Part shown: one piece after another, positions 1-8,255 of the stretch
How the letters are laid out: each line of letters opens with the position of its first letter
Numbering within the stretch: position 1 is the first letter of the stretch
DNA from: Antarcticimicrobium luteum
GTDB taxonomy: Bacteria > Pseudomonadota > Alphaproteobacteria > Rhodobacterales > Rhodobacteraceae
NCBI RefSeq assembly: GCF_004358185.1
Contig: NZ_SMUV01000059.1
Span: 1 to 64,000 of the forward strand
DNA: 64,000 nucleotides
Direction: 5' to 3'
Notes under the pieces: model-generated
The model's input: only the letters and a program-made list of their open reading frames with translations
Told to the model about the DNA's origin: nothing
The model's database searches: none
Position numbers and translations under genes: made by a program

Positions 1-81
1 GCGCTGGCCCGCGACGACCTGCGCGAGGAGCTCTCCCGCTATCTCGCCGAGGTCGTCCAGATCGACAAGGCCGCACAGTAG
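1..81 (+). CDS. C-terminal end of an unidentified protein (partial)
   Basis: An open frame enters from the left edge and stops at TAG 79-81, giving 26 residues ending in VVQIDKAAQ. The residues are charged and look like an amphipathic helix (REELSRYLAE). It lies 69 bases before a glycosyltransferase on the same strand, so it may belong to the same polysaccharide locus, but too little is present to name a family. Only the reading frame and stop can be supported. Confidence 0.5.
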   Translation, partial: ALARDDLREELSRYLAEVVQIDKAAQ

Positions 82-150
82 ACAAGCAGCGGGCGGCCCG
101 TCGCGGGCCGTCTGGCTGTTGGGCCGCGGGCCGAAACGGTCTAGACTGCG

Positions 151-1416
151 GTGGACGACTGCCGATGCCCGGAGATGCCGCCGCTGGCCGATACCACAGA
201 TAACCCTGCCCCGCCCGCCCGCCTGCTGGACCTGACCCGTCTTGTCCGCCGAGCGGGGCGGCGTCCGACCGGCATCGACCGGGTCGAGATGGCCTATCTG
301 CGTCATCTCGCCGGTGACGCGGTGCCGCTTTTCGCGCTGGTGCGCAGCGCCTGGGGTTACATCCTGCTGGACGCGGGCGGGATCGCCGATCTGGCCGCGC
401 GATTTCAGGGGACGCGGGATTGGGGGCGGCCCGATCTGCTGTCGCGGCTGGCGCGCCGCCTGCCGCCGCCGGTGCGCCGGGCCGAAAGCGACCTGCGCCG
501 CGCCGCCTGCGCCCGCAGCAGCCCGCTGGGGCTGGCGCGGATGCTGCGGCGCCATCTGCCCGGCGGGTTCGCCTATCTCAACGTCGGTCATTCCAACCTC
601 GGCGCGCGCAGCCTGCGCGGGGTGCGCGCGGGCGGGGCCGGGCGCATCGCGGTGCTGATCCACGACGTGATCCCGCTGGAGTTTCCGCGGTATCAGCGCC
701 CCGGCACCCCGGAGGCGTTCCGCGCCAAACTGGAACGGATACGCGCCTGGGCAGACCTGATTATTTACAATTCTGCCGACACACGCGCGCGCGCCGAGGC
801 CCGGATGCGGGTCTGGGGGCCGGTGCCCGCCGGCGTGGTGGCGCATCTGGGCGTGGATCGGCCGCAGCCGGGGACATTGCCCCCGGGGATCGACGCCGAG
901 CGCCCCTATTTCGTGGCGCTGGGCACGATCGAGCCGCGCAAGGGTCATGATCTGCTGCTCGATCTCTGGGACCAGATGGGGGAGGGGCCGGAGGTGCCCG
1001 GCCTGTTCCTCTGCGGTGCGCGGGGCTGGAACAACGACGCGGTGTTCGAAAGGCTGGACCGGCTGCCGCCCGATTCCTCCGTGCGCGAGCTGGCCGGGCT
1101 CGACGACGGGCAGATCGCGGCGCTGCTGGTGCGGGCCCGGGGGCTGCTGTTCCCCAGCCGGGCCGAGGGCTACGGGCTGCCCCCGATCGAGGCCGCCGCG
1201 CTGGGGGTGCCGGTGTTGAGCAGCGATTTGCCCTCTGTCCGGGAAATCCTGGGGAACATTCCAGTTTACCTGGATGAGTCCGACCGGTATCAATGGCTTA
1301 GCGCCGTCAAGACCCTGTCAATGGGCGGGATGGCGCCGCATGAGGCAGCAAGTGACGCAGGTTTTGTCCCACCGGGCTGGGAGAAGCACTTCAACATCGT
1401 CTTAAGGTTAACCTGA
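151..1416 (+). CDS. Glycosyltransferase, GT4-like (GT-B fold)
   Basis: The C-terminal half has the hallmarks of a GT-B retaining transferase: GTIEPRKGHDLLL near residue 258 (start of the nucleotide-sugar-binding domain) and PSRAEGYGLPPIEAAALGVP near residue 335, which holds the EX7E motif. The N-terminal half is less conserved, as expected for an acceptor domain. It probably transfers a sugar from an NDP-sugar to a growing surface glycan in the cytoplasm. The start is uncertain: GTG 151 gives 421 residues, ATG 175 removes eight, and neither has a good Shine-Dalgarno. It heads a four-gene forward cluster of transferases. Donor and acceptor cannot be read from sequence. Confidence 0.8.
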   Translation: MDDCRCPEMPPLADTTDNPAPPARLLDLTRLVRRAGRRPTGIDRVEMAYLRHLAGDAVPLFALVRSAWGYILLDAGGIADLAARFQGTRDWGRPDLLSRLARRLPPPVRRAESDLRRAACARSSPLGLARMLRRHLPGGFAYLNVGHSNLGARSLRGVRAGGAGRIAVLIHDVIPLEFPRYQRPGTPEAFRAKLERIRAWADLIIYNSADTRARAEARMRVWGPVPAGVVAHLGVDRPQPGTLPPGIDAERPYFVALGTIEPRKGHDLLLDLWDQMGEGPEVPGLFLCGARGWNNDAVFERLDRLPPDSSVRELAGLDDGQIAALLVRARGLLFPSRAEGYGLPPIEAAALGVPVLSSDLPSVREILGNIPVYLDESDRYQWLSAVKTLSMGGMAPHEAASDAGFVPPGWEKHFNIVLRLT

Positions 1417-1465
1417 TAGGCGCCAAGGGGTGACATGACCTGCAAATGGGTGAAGAGGGCGAGAT

Positions 1466-2476
1466 TTGGGCGTATGGCAGACATATCGCCTGAGGATGCA
1501 GCGGAAACGCTGGCGCATCCGCGCGTTCCGCAAGCGGCGCGAGCTGTCCTCTGTCGTCAACCGCACGGCTGCGATCCGCCGCGACGACATCCTGCTGTTC
1601 TGCACCCAGCGCAACGAGCGTCTTCGCCTGCCCTATTTCCTCGAATATTACCGCGGGCTGGGTGTCGATCACTTCCTTTTCGTCGACAATGACAGCACCG
1701 ACGGATCCCTCGACTATCTGCGCGACCAGGACGATGTCTCGCTCTGGCATACGGCGGCCAGCTACAAACGCGCGCGTTTCGGGGTCGACTGGCTGAACTG
1801 GCTGCAACGCAGGTACGGGCACCGGCACTGGTGCCTGGTGGTCGACCCGGACGAGCTGCTGATCTATCCTTTCTGCGACACCCGGCCGCTGCGGGCGCTG
1901 ACCGATTGGCTTGACGCCTCATCCATCAAATCGTTCTCCGCGATGCTGCTGGACATGTATCCCAAGGGCCGTCTGGACGCGCAGCCCTACCGCGAGGGGC
2001 AGGATCCGATCGAGATAGCGCGCTGGTTCGACAGCGGCAATTACACCCTGAAAAAGAACCGGCGCTATGGCAACCTGTGGATCCAGGGCGGGCCGCGCAG
2101 CCGGGTGTTCTTTGCCGACAAACCGGCCAAGGCGCCGGCGCTGAACAAGATCCCGCTGGTCAAATGGGACCGCAAGTACACCTATGTCAGCTCGACCCAC
2201 ATGCTGCTGCCGCGCGGACTGAACCAGACCTTTGACGAATGGGGCGGCGAAAAGGCCAGCGGCGTTCTGCTGCACAGCAAGTTCATCGACACCTTTTCGG
2301 TCAAGGCGGCCGAGGAGCTGGAGCGCAAACAGCACTACGCGGCCTCGGTCGAATACCGCGCCTACGCGGAAACCCTGCGCGACGACCCCGAGCTGTGGTG
2401 CAAATGGTCCGAGAAATACATCAACTGGCGCCAGCTCGAGATTCTGGGGATGATGTCCAAGGGGAACTGGGCATGA
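1466..2476 (+). CDS. Glycosyltransferase, family 2/92-like
   Basis: This 336-residue protein has a GT-A-type core: DILLFCTQRNERLRLPYFLE opens the Rossmann region, FVDNDSTDGS lies near residue 72, and VVDPDELL near residue 128 supplies a DPD (DxD-type) metal/nucleotide-binding motif. These match the Glyco_tranf_2_4/GT92-like group often found in alphaproteobacterial polysaccharide loci. The basic N-terminus (RMQRKRWRIRAFRKRR) may sit at the membrane face. The start is TTG 1466, chosen because AGAGGG lies five bases upstream; ATG 1496 is the alternative but has poor spacing. The stop overlaps the next gene as ATGA, implying translational coupling. Confidence 0.72.
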   Translation: MGVWQTYRLRMQRKRWRIRAFRKRRELSSVVNRTAAIRRDDILLFCTQRNERLRLPYFLEYYRGLGVDHFLFVDNDSTDGSLDYLRDQDDVSLWHTAASYKRARFGVDWLNWLQRRYGHRHWCLVVDPDELLIYPFCDTRPLRALTDWLDASSIKSFSAMLLDMYPKGRLDAQPYREGQDPIEIARWFDSGNYTLKKNRRYGNLWIQGGPRSRVFFADKPAKAPALNKIPLVKWDRKYTYVSSTHMLLPRGLNQTFDEWGGEKASGVLLHSKFIDTFSVKAAEELERKQHYAASVEYRAYAETLRDDPELWCKWSEKYINWRQLEILGMMSKGNWA

Positions 2477-4176
2477 GCGGTAGCGTCGGCATCGTGATGC
2501 TGGTGCACACCGCGCTGCATCGGGCCGAACAGGTGGCGCGGCACTGGCGCGCGGCCGGCTGTCCGGTGGTGATCCATGTGGACAGGAACGTGGCGCGCGC
2601 CACCTACCAGCGTTTCGAAAGGGCGCTGTCGGACGATCCCGGTATCCTGTTCAGCCCGCGCCACCGCTGCGAATGGGGAACATGGGGGATCGTCGAGGCA
2701 ACCCAAAAGGCCGCCGAGATGATGCTCGACCGGTTTTCCGGGGTGCGCCATGTCTACCTTGCCTCCGGGTCCTGCCTGCCGCTGCGCCCGGTGCAGGAGC
2801 TGGTCGATTACCTCGCCGCCCGCCCGCGAACTGACTTCATCGAAAGCGCGACCACGGCCGATGTGCCCTGGACGGTGGGCGGGCTGGATGCGGAACGCTT
2901 CACCCTGCGCTTCCCGTTCTCGTGGAAGCGGCAGCGGGCGCTGTTCGACATGTATGTCGAGTTTCAGCGCCGGATCGGCTTCCGGCGCCGCATCCCGTCC
3001 GGGCTGGTGCCGCATATGGGCAGCCAGTGGTGGTGCCTGACGCGCCAGACCCTGTCGGCGATTCTGCAGGATCCCCAACGCAAGACCTATGAGCGCTACT
3101 TCCGCCGGGTCTGGATTCCGGACGAAAGCTATTTTCAGACTCTGGCGCGGAAATACTCGACCAATATCGAAAGCCGCTCGCTGACCCTGTCCAAGTTCGA
3201 TTTTCAGGGAAAGCCGCACATCTTCTACGACGACCACCTACAATTGCTGCGCCGGTCCGACTGCTTTGTCGCGCGCAAGATCTGGCCGCGCGCCGATCGG
3301 CTCTATCAGGCGTTTCTGACGGACAGCGACGGCGCGATGAAACGGACCGAACCCAACCCGGGCAAGATCGACCGCATCTTCGCCAAGGCTGTCGAACGGC
3401 GCACGCGCGGGCGGCCGGGCCTCTACATGCAAAGCCGTTTTCCCCAGCCGGGCTGGGAGAACGGAATCACCGCCAGCCCCTATTCGGTGTTCCACGGTTT
3501 TTCCGAACTGTTCGAGAATTTCGAGACATGGCTGGCCCGGACCACCGGCGCGCGGGTGCATGGACATCTTTTCGCGCCCGAACGGGCCGAATTCGCCGGC
3601 GGCCAGGCGGTGATCAACGGCGCGCTCAGCAACAGCGCGGCCAAGCGGGACTATGATCCGGCGGCGTTCCTGACCAGCCTGATCTGGAACACGCGGGGCG
3701 AGCGGCAGTGTTTCCAGTTCGGCCCGCGCGATGCGCAAGCGATCAACCAAACCATCGCCCGCGACCCCAATGCGCAGGTCTCGGTCATCACCGGGGCCTG
3801 GGCGGTTCCGCTCTTCCGCTCCAACAGGAACTTTGCCGAGCTGCGCAAAGAGGCCGCCAGCCTGCAGCGCATCGAGAGCAAGCATCTGGACATCCTGCGC
3901 GCGGCACAGGCCAAGGCGCGGATCCGGATCTGGAACATGGCTGAATTCATAGAGGCGCCGATGGAACCGTTGCAGACCATCCTGGGCGAGCTTGGATCGC
4001 CGGCCCCGCGCCATCTGGCCGAGGCGCCGAAAATGGTCGATCTCACCGGCTTTGGCCAGTTCCTCCAGAACCTCAAGAACCAGGGCATGCACCCCTATCT
4101 CATGGGTGATTTTCCAGTGGACCAGGGGCCGGCGACGCCGTCCGAACCGGCCCGCAAACCCTATCTGGTAAGGTGA
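2473..4176 (+). CDS. Branch-type (core-2/I-branching, GT14-like) glycosyltransferase
   Basis: Residues 1 to about 290 resemble the Branch family of beta-1,6-N-acetylglucosaminyltransferases: VGIVMLVHTALHRAEQVARH at the N-terminus, VIHVDRNV near residue 35, YLASGSCLPLRPVQ near 95, GSQWWCLTR near 183 and WIPDESYFQTL near 215. The remaining roughly 275 residues form a second domain that I cannot assign; it carries conserved-looking stretches such as LIWNTRGERQCFQFGPRD. The start is the ATG in the ATGA overlap with the upstream transferase, giving 567 residues. The context suggests it adds side branches to the same glycan. Family placement is by motif resemblance only. Confidence 0.7.
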   Translation: MSGSVGIVMLVHTALHRAEQVARHWRAAGCPVVIHVDRNVARATYQRFERALSDDPGILFSPRHRCEWGTWGIVEATQKAAEMMLDRFSGVRHVYLASGSCLPLRPVQELVDYLAARPRTDFIESATTADVPWTVGGLDAERFTLRFPFSWKRQRALFDMYVEFQRRIGFRRRIPSGLVPHMGSQWWCLTRQTLSAILQDPQRKTYERYFRRVWIPDESYFQTLARKYSTNIESRSLTLSKFDFQGKPHIFYDDHLQLLRRSDCFVARKIWPRADRLYQAFLTDSDGAMKRTEPNPGKIDRIFAKAVERRTRGRPGLYMQSRFPQPGWENGITASPYSVFHGFSELFENFETWLARTTGARVHGHLFAPERAEFAGGQAVINGALSNSAAKRDYDPAAFLTSLIWNTRGERQCFQFGPRDAQAINQTIARDPNAQVSVITGAWAVPLFRSNRNFAELRKEAASLQRIESKHLDILRAAQAKARIRIWNMAEFIEAPMEPLQTILGELGSPAPRHLAEAPKMVDLTGFGQFLQNLKNQGMHPYLMGDFPVDQGPATPSEPARKPYLVR

Positions 4177-4183
4177 TCCCGGC

Positions 4184-5614
4184 ATGGCCGATTTCGATTA
4201 TTTCACCGTCTTCGCCGAAATGCGCACCGGCTCCAATTTCCTCGAGGCCAATCTCAACGCGCTGGACGGCGTCGCCTGCCACGGCGAGGCGTTCAACCCG
4301 CATTTCATCGGCTATCCCAACCGCGACGAGATCCTCGGGATCAGCCGCGAGGCCCGCGATGACGACCCGCAACTCCTGATCGGCGCGATCCGGGGGCAGG
4401 CGGATGCGCTGGGCGGGTTCCGCTATTTCCACGACCATGATCCGCGTGTGCTCGATCCCATGCTGGACGATCCACGCTGCGCCAAGATCGTGCTGACGCG
4501 CAACCCGCTCGACAGCTATGTCTCATGGAAGATCGCGCAGGAAACCGGCCAGTGGAAGCTGACGGACGTCAAGCGGCGCAAGGCCGCCCGGGCCCGCTTT
4601 GACCCTGACGAGTTCGCCCGCCATGTCGGGGCGCTGCAACAGTTCCAGCAACAGCTACTGAACCGGCTCCAGATCCACGGGCAGACCGCATTCTACCTCG
4701 CCTATGAGGATCTTCAGGATCTGGAGGTGATGAACGGGCTTGCGCAGTGGCTGGGGATCGCGGCGCGGCTCGACAAGCTGGACCAGAGCCTCAAGCCGCA
4801 GAACCCGGCGCCGGTCACCGAAAAGGTCACCAACCCCGACGAGATGGCGGCGGCGCTGGCCGGACTTGACCGGTTCAACCTTACCCGTACCCCCAATTTC
4901 GAGCCGCGCCGCGGCCCGGTCGTGCCCAGCTATCTGGCCGCCGCCGAAACGCCGCTGCTTTACATGCCGGTGCGCGGCGGCCCGGAGGCCGCGGTTGCCG
5001 CCTGGCTCGCCGCGCTCGACGGGCTCGAGGCGGACGCGCTGCCGGGCCGGATGACCCAAAAGGATCTGCGCCAGTGGAAACGCCGCCACCCCGGCCATCG
5101 CAGCTTTACCGTGTTGCGTCATCCGGTGGCGCGGGCGCACCACGTGTTCTGTACCCGCATCCTTGACGACGGCCCGGGCAGCTTTCGCCAGATCCGCGAC
5201 ACCCTGCGCCGCAAGTTCAAGCTGCCGATCCCGAAATCGGCCCCCGATGAGGCCTATGACGTAGAGGCGCACCGCGCCGCGTTCGAGGGGTTTCTGGACT
5301 TCGTCAAAATGAACCTGGCCGGTCAGACCGCGATCCGGGTGGACAGCGCCTGGGGCACCCAGGCGCAGGCGCTGTCGGGTTTTGCGGATTTCGCCCCCCC
5401 CGACCTGGTGCTGCGCGAGGACGAGCTGGAGGCGCTGCTGCCCGATCTGGCCCGACGGGTCGGCCATGCCGCGCCGCCGGCGCCGGGGCCCGCCGAGGCG
5501 GACGGTCCGGTGCCCCTCGCCAGCATCTACGACCGGGCGCTGGAGGCGCGTGTCGCAGAGGTCTATCAGCGCGATTACATGATGTTCGGATTCGGACCCT
5601 GGCGGACGGCATAG
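4184..5614 (+). CDS. Sulfotransferase, NodH-like, with a second sulfotransferase-like half
   Basis: The N-terminal half shows the two PAPS-binding signatures: FAEMRTGSNFLEANLNALDG (residues 10-29, 5'-phosphosulfate loop) and LTRNPLDSYVSW (about 103-114, 3'-phosphate loop). This fits Stf0/NodH-type sulfotransferases that move sulfate from PAPS to a sugar hydroxyl. At 476 residues it is longer than a single domain. From about residue 245 a second segment has PLLYMPVRGG and later FTVLRHPVARAHHVFCTRIL, which resembles the RxPxxR 3'-phosphate-binding motif of another sulfotransferase fold. It starts eight bases after the Branch-type gene and ends the cluster, pointing to a sulfated glycan product. 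Confidence 0.78.
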   Translation: MADFDYFTVFAEMRTGSNFLEANLNALDGVACHGEAFNPHFIGYPNRDEILGISREARDDDPQLLIGAIRGQADALGGFRYFHDHDPRVLDPMLDDPRCAKIVLTRNPLDSYVSWKIAQETGQWKLTDVKRRKAARARFDPDEFARHVGALQQFQQQLLNRLQIHGQTAFYLAYEDLQDLEVMNGLAQWLGIAARLDKLDQSLKPQNPAPVTEKVTNPDEMAAALAGLDRFNLTRTPNFEPRRGPVVPSYLAAAETPLLYMPVRGGPEAAVAAWLAALDGLEADALPGRMTQKDLRQWKRRHPGHRSFTVLRHPVARAHHVFCTRILDDGPGSFRQIRDTLRRKFKLPIPKSAPDEAYDVEAHRAAFEGFLDFVKMNLAGQTAIRVDSAWGTQAQALSGFADFAPPDLVLREDELEALLPDLARRVGHAAPPAPGPAEADGPVPLASIYDRALEARVAEVYQRDYMMFGFGPWRTA

Positions 5615-5650
5615 GATTTCCGGATCCAGGGGGCGCGGCCCGGGATGGGT

Positions 5651-6112
5651 TCAGGCCGCGACCGGCTGTGCCTCGGTCAGAAGGGTATAAAGCGTGGCCG
5701 AGTCCGGATTGGCCCGCAGCTTGCTGCAAAGCGCGCTGTCGCGCAGCGTGCGCGATACCAGCGCCAGCGCCTTGAGATGCTCAACGCCGCTTTCCTCCGG
5801 GGCAAAAAGCGAAAAGGCGATGTCCACCGGCTGGCGGTCCACCGCGCCGAAGTCGATCGGCGTCTCCAGCATCAGAAAGATGCCGATCACGCTGTCGATC
5901 TCCGGCACCCGGGCGTGCGGCAGGGCGACGCCATGTCCCACACCGGTGGGGCCAAGGCTTTCGCGTTCGAGCAGGGCCTCGACGGTATTCTGCGGGTCCA
6001 GGCCATAGGCGCTGTGGGCCACATCGCCGATTTCCTGAAACAGTCTCTTCTTGCTCGAAGCCGCGGAAAAGACTTTCACGGCCTCAGGCTTGAGGATACT
6101 CGAAAGGGCCAT
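5651..6112 (-). CDS. ptsN: Nitrogen-PTS EIIA protein
   Basis: EIIA of the nitrogen phosphotransferase system, a cytoplasmic phosphocarrier that tunes potassium transport and other regulators. GVGHGVALPHARVPE contains the phosphorylated histidine (His66 in this numbering), and LETPIDFGAVDRQPVDIAFS is typical of the fold. The 153-residue form beginning MALSSILKPEAV matches the usual family start and has GGAG ten bases upstream; an upstream in-frame GTG at 6139 would add nine residues. It lies 44 bases downstream of hpf on the same strand, the conserved hpf-ptsN order of proteobacteria. Confidence 0.93.
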   Translation of the reverse strand: MALSSILKPEAVKVFSAASSKKRLFQEIGDVAHSAYGLDPQNTVEALLERESLGPTGVGHGVALPHARVPEIDSVIGIFLMLETPIDFGAVDRQPVDIAFSLFAPEESGVEHLKALALVSRTLRDSALCSKLRANPDSATLYTLLTEAQPVAA

Positions 6113-6156
6113 CAATTGATTGCTCCACTCCGGCGCCACGGTGGGCGTCCCGGCTG

Positions 6157-6732
6157 TTATGTGTCGGTCTGCGGGTCGATCCAGCCGATATTGCCATCGT
6201 CGCGGCGATACACGACATTGACCCCGCTCTTGTTCTCGTTACGGAACACCAGAACCGGCGCGCCTGACAGCTCCATCTGCATTACCGCCTCGCCTACGCT
6301 GAGAGAGGGAATTTTGGTCTCCATCTCGGCGACGATGATCGGCTGAAGCGTTTCGGGCTCCGACTCGTCCGTCTGTTGATCCGAGGCGAGGATATACGAG
6401 GCCGCACCGAAAAGTTCAACCGGTTCCGACCGCTCGCGGTGGTGGTCCTTCAGGCGGCGCTTGTAGCGGCGCAATTGCTTTTCCATCTTGTCGCGGCAGG
6501 CGTCGAAGGCGCCGTAAATCTCGGTCGCATGCGCCTTGGCGGTCGCGGTCAGCCCTGTGGACAGATGCACCGTCGCCTCGCAAACGTATTCATGCGCATT
6601 CCGGGAAAAGACCACGTTGGCATCGGTGGGGCGCTCGGCGTATTTCTTGACCGCCGCGTTCAGCTCTTCCTGGACGTGGCTTTGCAAGGCCATGCCGATG
6701 TCGATCTGTTTTCCGCTGATTTGGTAACGCAT
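6157..6732 (-). CDS. hpf: Ribosome hibernation promoting factor, long form
   Basis: The N-terminal S30AE domain (MRYQISGKQIDIGMALQSHV, with CEATVHLSTGLTATAKA further on) binds the 30S decoding centre. A linker leads to a C-terminal S30AE_C dimerisation domain (about residues 130-191, PSLSVGEAVMQMELSGAPVL to IGWIDPQTDT). At 191 residues it is the long form, which by itself makes 100S ribosome dimers in stationary phase. AAAGGAGA precedes the ATG at a six-base spacing. It is followed by ptsN. The lptB gene lies upstream across a 268-base gap. Confidence 0.95.
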   Translation of the reverse strand: MRYQISGKQIDIGMALQSHVQEELNAAVKKYAERPTDANVVFSRNAHEYVCEATVHLSTGLTATAKAHATEIYGAFDACRDKMEKQLRRYKRRLKDHHRERSEPVELFGAASYILASDQQTDESEPETLQPIIVAEMETKIPSLSVGEAVMQMELSGAPVLVFRNENKSGVNVVYRRDDGNIGWIDPQTDT

Positions 6733-6891
6733 GTGCTCTCCTTTTCATTTTACACCCTGCCTGCTCCGGTGACCCGGCCTGCGTTATTTGCGGGTGATGG
6801 GAAATGGCATCGCGGCCGGTTGCGCGTTGCCGGGCCCTGTGGCTAAGGCCGGATCGGAAACTGCATCGAACTGCACACGTGCCATGGTTCC

Positions 6892-6921
6892 ATTTGAGGC
6901 GTGTTGCGCGGCAAGAGTCAA
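6892..6921 (-). promoter_or_regulatory. Candidate sigma-70 promoter for hpf-ptsN
   Basis: On the minus strand TTGACT (6916-6921) is followed after 18 bases by TCAAAT (6892-6897), a weak -35/-10 pair about 160 bases before the hpf start. It lies in the only sizeable gap of this cluster. Support is the consensus match alone. Confidence 0.3.
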
Positions 6922-7000
6922 CGCATCGCGGTATCGAATTGCGGAAAATCAGGTCGCGTCTGCTGCCCCGTTCAGGGTCCGCAGACCGCCCGCCCGGGCG

Positions 7001-7759
7001 TCAGAAAATCCGGAAGCTCTCGCCCAGATAGACGCGGCGGACATTTTCGTTCTCGACCACCTCGTCCGGGGTGCCCGACATCAGCACCTGGCCGTCATGC
7101 AGGATATAGGCGCGGTCGACGATCTCCAGCGTTTCGCGCACGTTGTGATCTGTGATCAGCACGCCGATGCCGCGTTTCTTCAGGTCGGCCACCAGATGGC
7201 GGATGTCGCCCACGCTGATCGGATCGACACCGGCAAAGGGTTCGTCCAGCAACAGGTATTTCGGATCGGCCGCCAGACAGCGGGCGATCTCCACCCGCCG
7301 GCGTTCCCCCCCCGACAGAGCCAGCGCCGGGGCGCGGCGCAGATGCTCGATCGAGAAATCCGACAACAACTCTTCCAGCCGCTCGCGGCGCGTATGTGGA
7401 TCGCGCTCGGAAATATCCAGCACCGCCAGGATGTTGTCCTCCACGCTCAGCCCGCGAAAGATCGACATTTCCTGTGGCAGATAACCGATGCCCATCCGCG
7501 CGCGCCGGTACATCGGCAGTGTGGTCACCTTTTGCCCGTCCAGCGTCACGGTTCCGGCCTCGGGGAACACCAGCCCGGCAATGGCATAAAAGGTCGTGGT
7601 CTTGCCTGACCCGTTCGGACCCAACAGCGCCACCACCTCGCCGCGGTCCAGCTCCATCGACACGTCGCGAATTACCACCCGCTTGCGGTACGACTTGCGC
7701 ACCCGCTCCACGCGCAGGCCCAGGCTTCCCTCGGTCACGGTCAGGTCGGGTTTCGCCAT
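7001..7759 (-). CDS. lptB: LPS export ABC transporter ATPase LptB
   Basis: ATPase of the LptB2FG complex, which drives lipopolysaccharide from the inner membrane onto the Lpt bridge. All ABC motifs are present: Walker A GPNGSGKT (residues 47-54), signature LSGGERRRVEIAR, Walker B YLLLDEPFAGVD and the H-loop ITDHN. The 252-residue length is normal. The YLPQEMSIFRGLSVEDNILA stretch after the Q-loop is typical of LptB. Its ATG shares one base with the lptA stop (TGATG), indicating coupling within the kdsD-lptC-lptA-lptB run. The partner permeases LptF and LptG are not in this window. Confidence 0.96.
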   Translation of the reverse strand: MAKPDLTVTEGSLGLRVERVRKSYRKRVVIRDVSMELDRGEVVALLGPNGSGKTTTFYAIAGLVFPEAGTVTLDGQKVTTLPMYRRARMGIGYLPQEMSIFRGLSVEDNILAVLDISERDPHTRRERLEELLSDFSIEHLRRAPALALSGGERRRVEIARCLAADPKYLLLDEPFAGVDPISVGDIRHLVADLKKRGIGVLITDHNVRETLEIVDRAYILHDGQVLMSGTPDEVVENENVRRVYLGESFRIF

Positions 7760-8253
7760 CAGTCGCCGCCGCCCGGATTCAGGATCGTTTTCACCCGCCC
7801 GGCCATCTGCGCAGTGCCGGTGGTCAGGTCCACCGTCATCCGCTGCGAGCTCAGCACGCTGGGCCCCTGGGTCAGCAGCACGTTGCCGGTCATCACGATC
7901 AGCCCGTTGTCGATGCTGTATACGGCGCTGTCGGATTCGGCCGCGTCCGGTCCGTTGACCAGCACCACGTTGCCGGTCGCCTCCAGCTGGGCGATGCGGC
8001 TGGCCTCGCGGTCATAGATCACAAAGACGCGATCGGCGGTCATCCGCATCGCGCCCTGGATCACCAGCACCTCGCCGGTGAACTCGGCCGAGCCGTCGGC
8101 CTGGTTCACATCCAGGCTGTCGGCGGTCACCTCGACCGGCTGGCTGGGGTCTGCCGGCTCCGCGCCAAAGGCGACGCGGGTCTCCTGCGCAAAGCTCGCG
8201 CCGGCCCCCAGGACAAAGGCGAGACAGAGAAAAAAGGCGCGAAATTTTTGCAA
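7759..8253 (-). CDS. lptA: LPS transport periplasmic protein LptA
   Basis: Forms the periplasmic bridge that carries LPS between LptC and LptD. A signal peptide (KFRAFFLCLAFVLGAGASFA) precedes repeated beta-strand units typical of the OstA-like fold, such as VTADSLDVNQADGSAEFTGE and LEATGNVVLVNGPDAAESDS. At 164 residues it is of normal size. It lies two bases after lptC and overlaps lptB by one base. The name rests on fold pattern plus gene order, which is conserved and unambiguous here. Confidence 0.92.
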   Translation of the reverse strand: MQKFRAFFLCLAFVLGAGASFAQETRVAFGAEPADPSQPVEVTADSLDVNQADGSAEFTGEVLVIQGAMRMTADRVFVIYDREASRIAQLEATGNVVLVNGPDAAESDSAVYSIDNGLIVMTGNVLLTQGPSVLSSQRMTVDLTTGTAQMAGRVKTILNPGGGD

Positions 8254-8255
8254 AC

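Noticed and set aside
6880-6900. Sigma-54-like TGGCAC on the minus strand upstream of hpf
   Set aside because: TGGCACGTGTGCA has the -24 half, but there is no TTGC at the correct -12 spacing.
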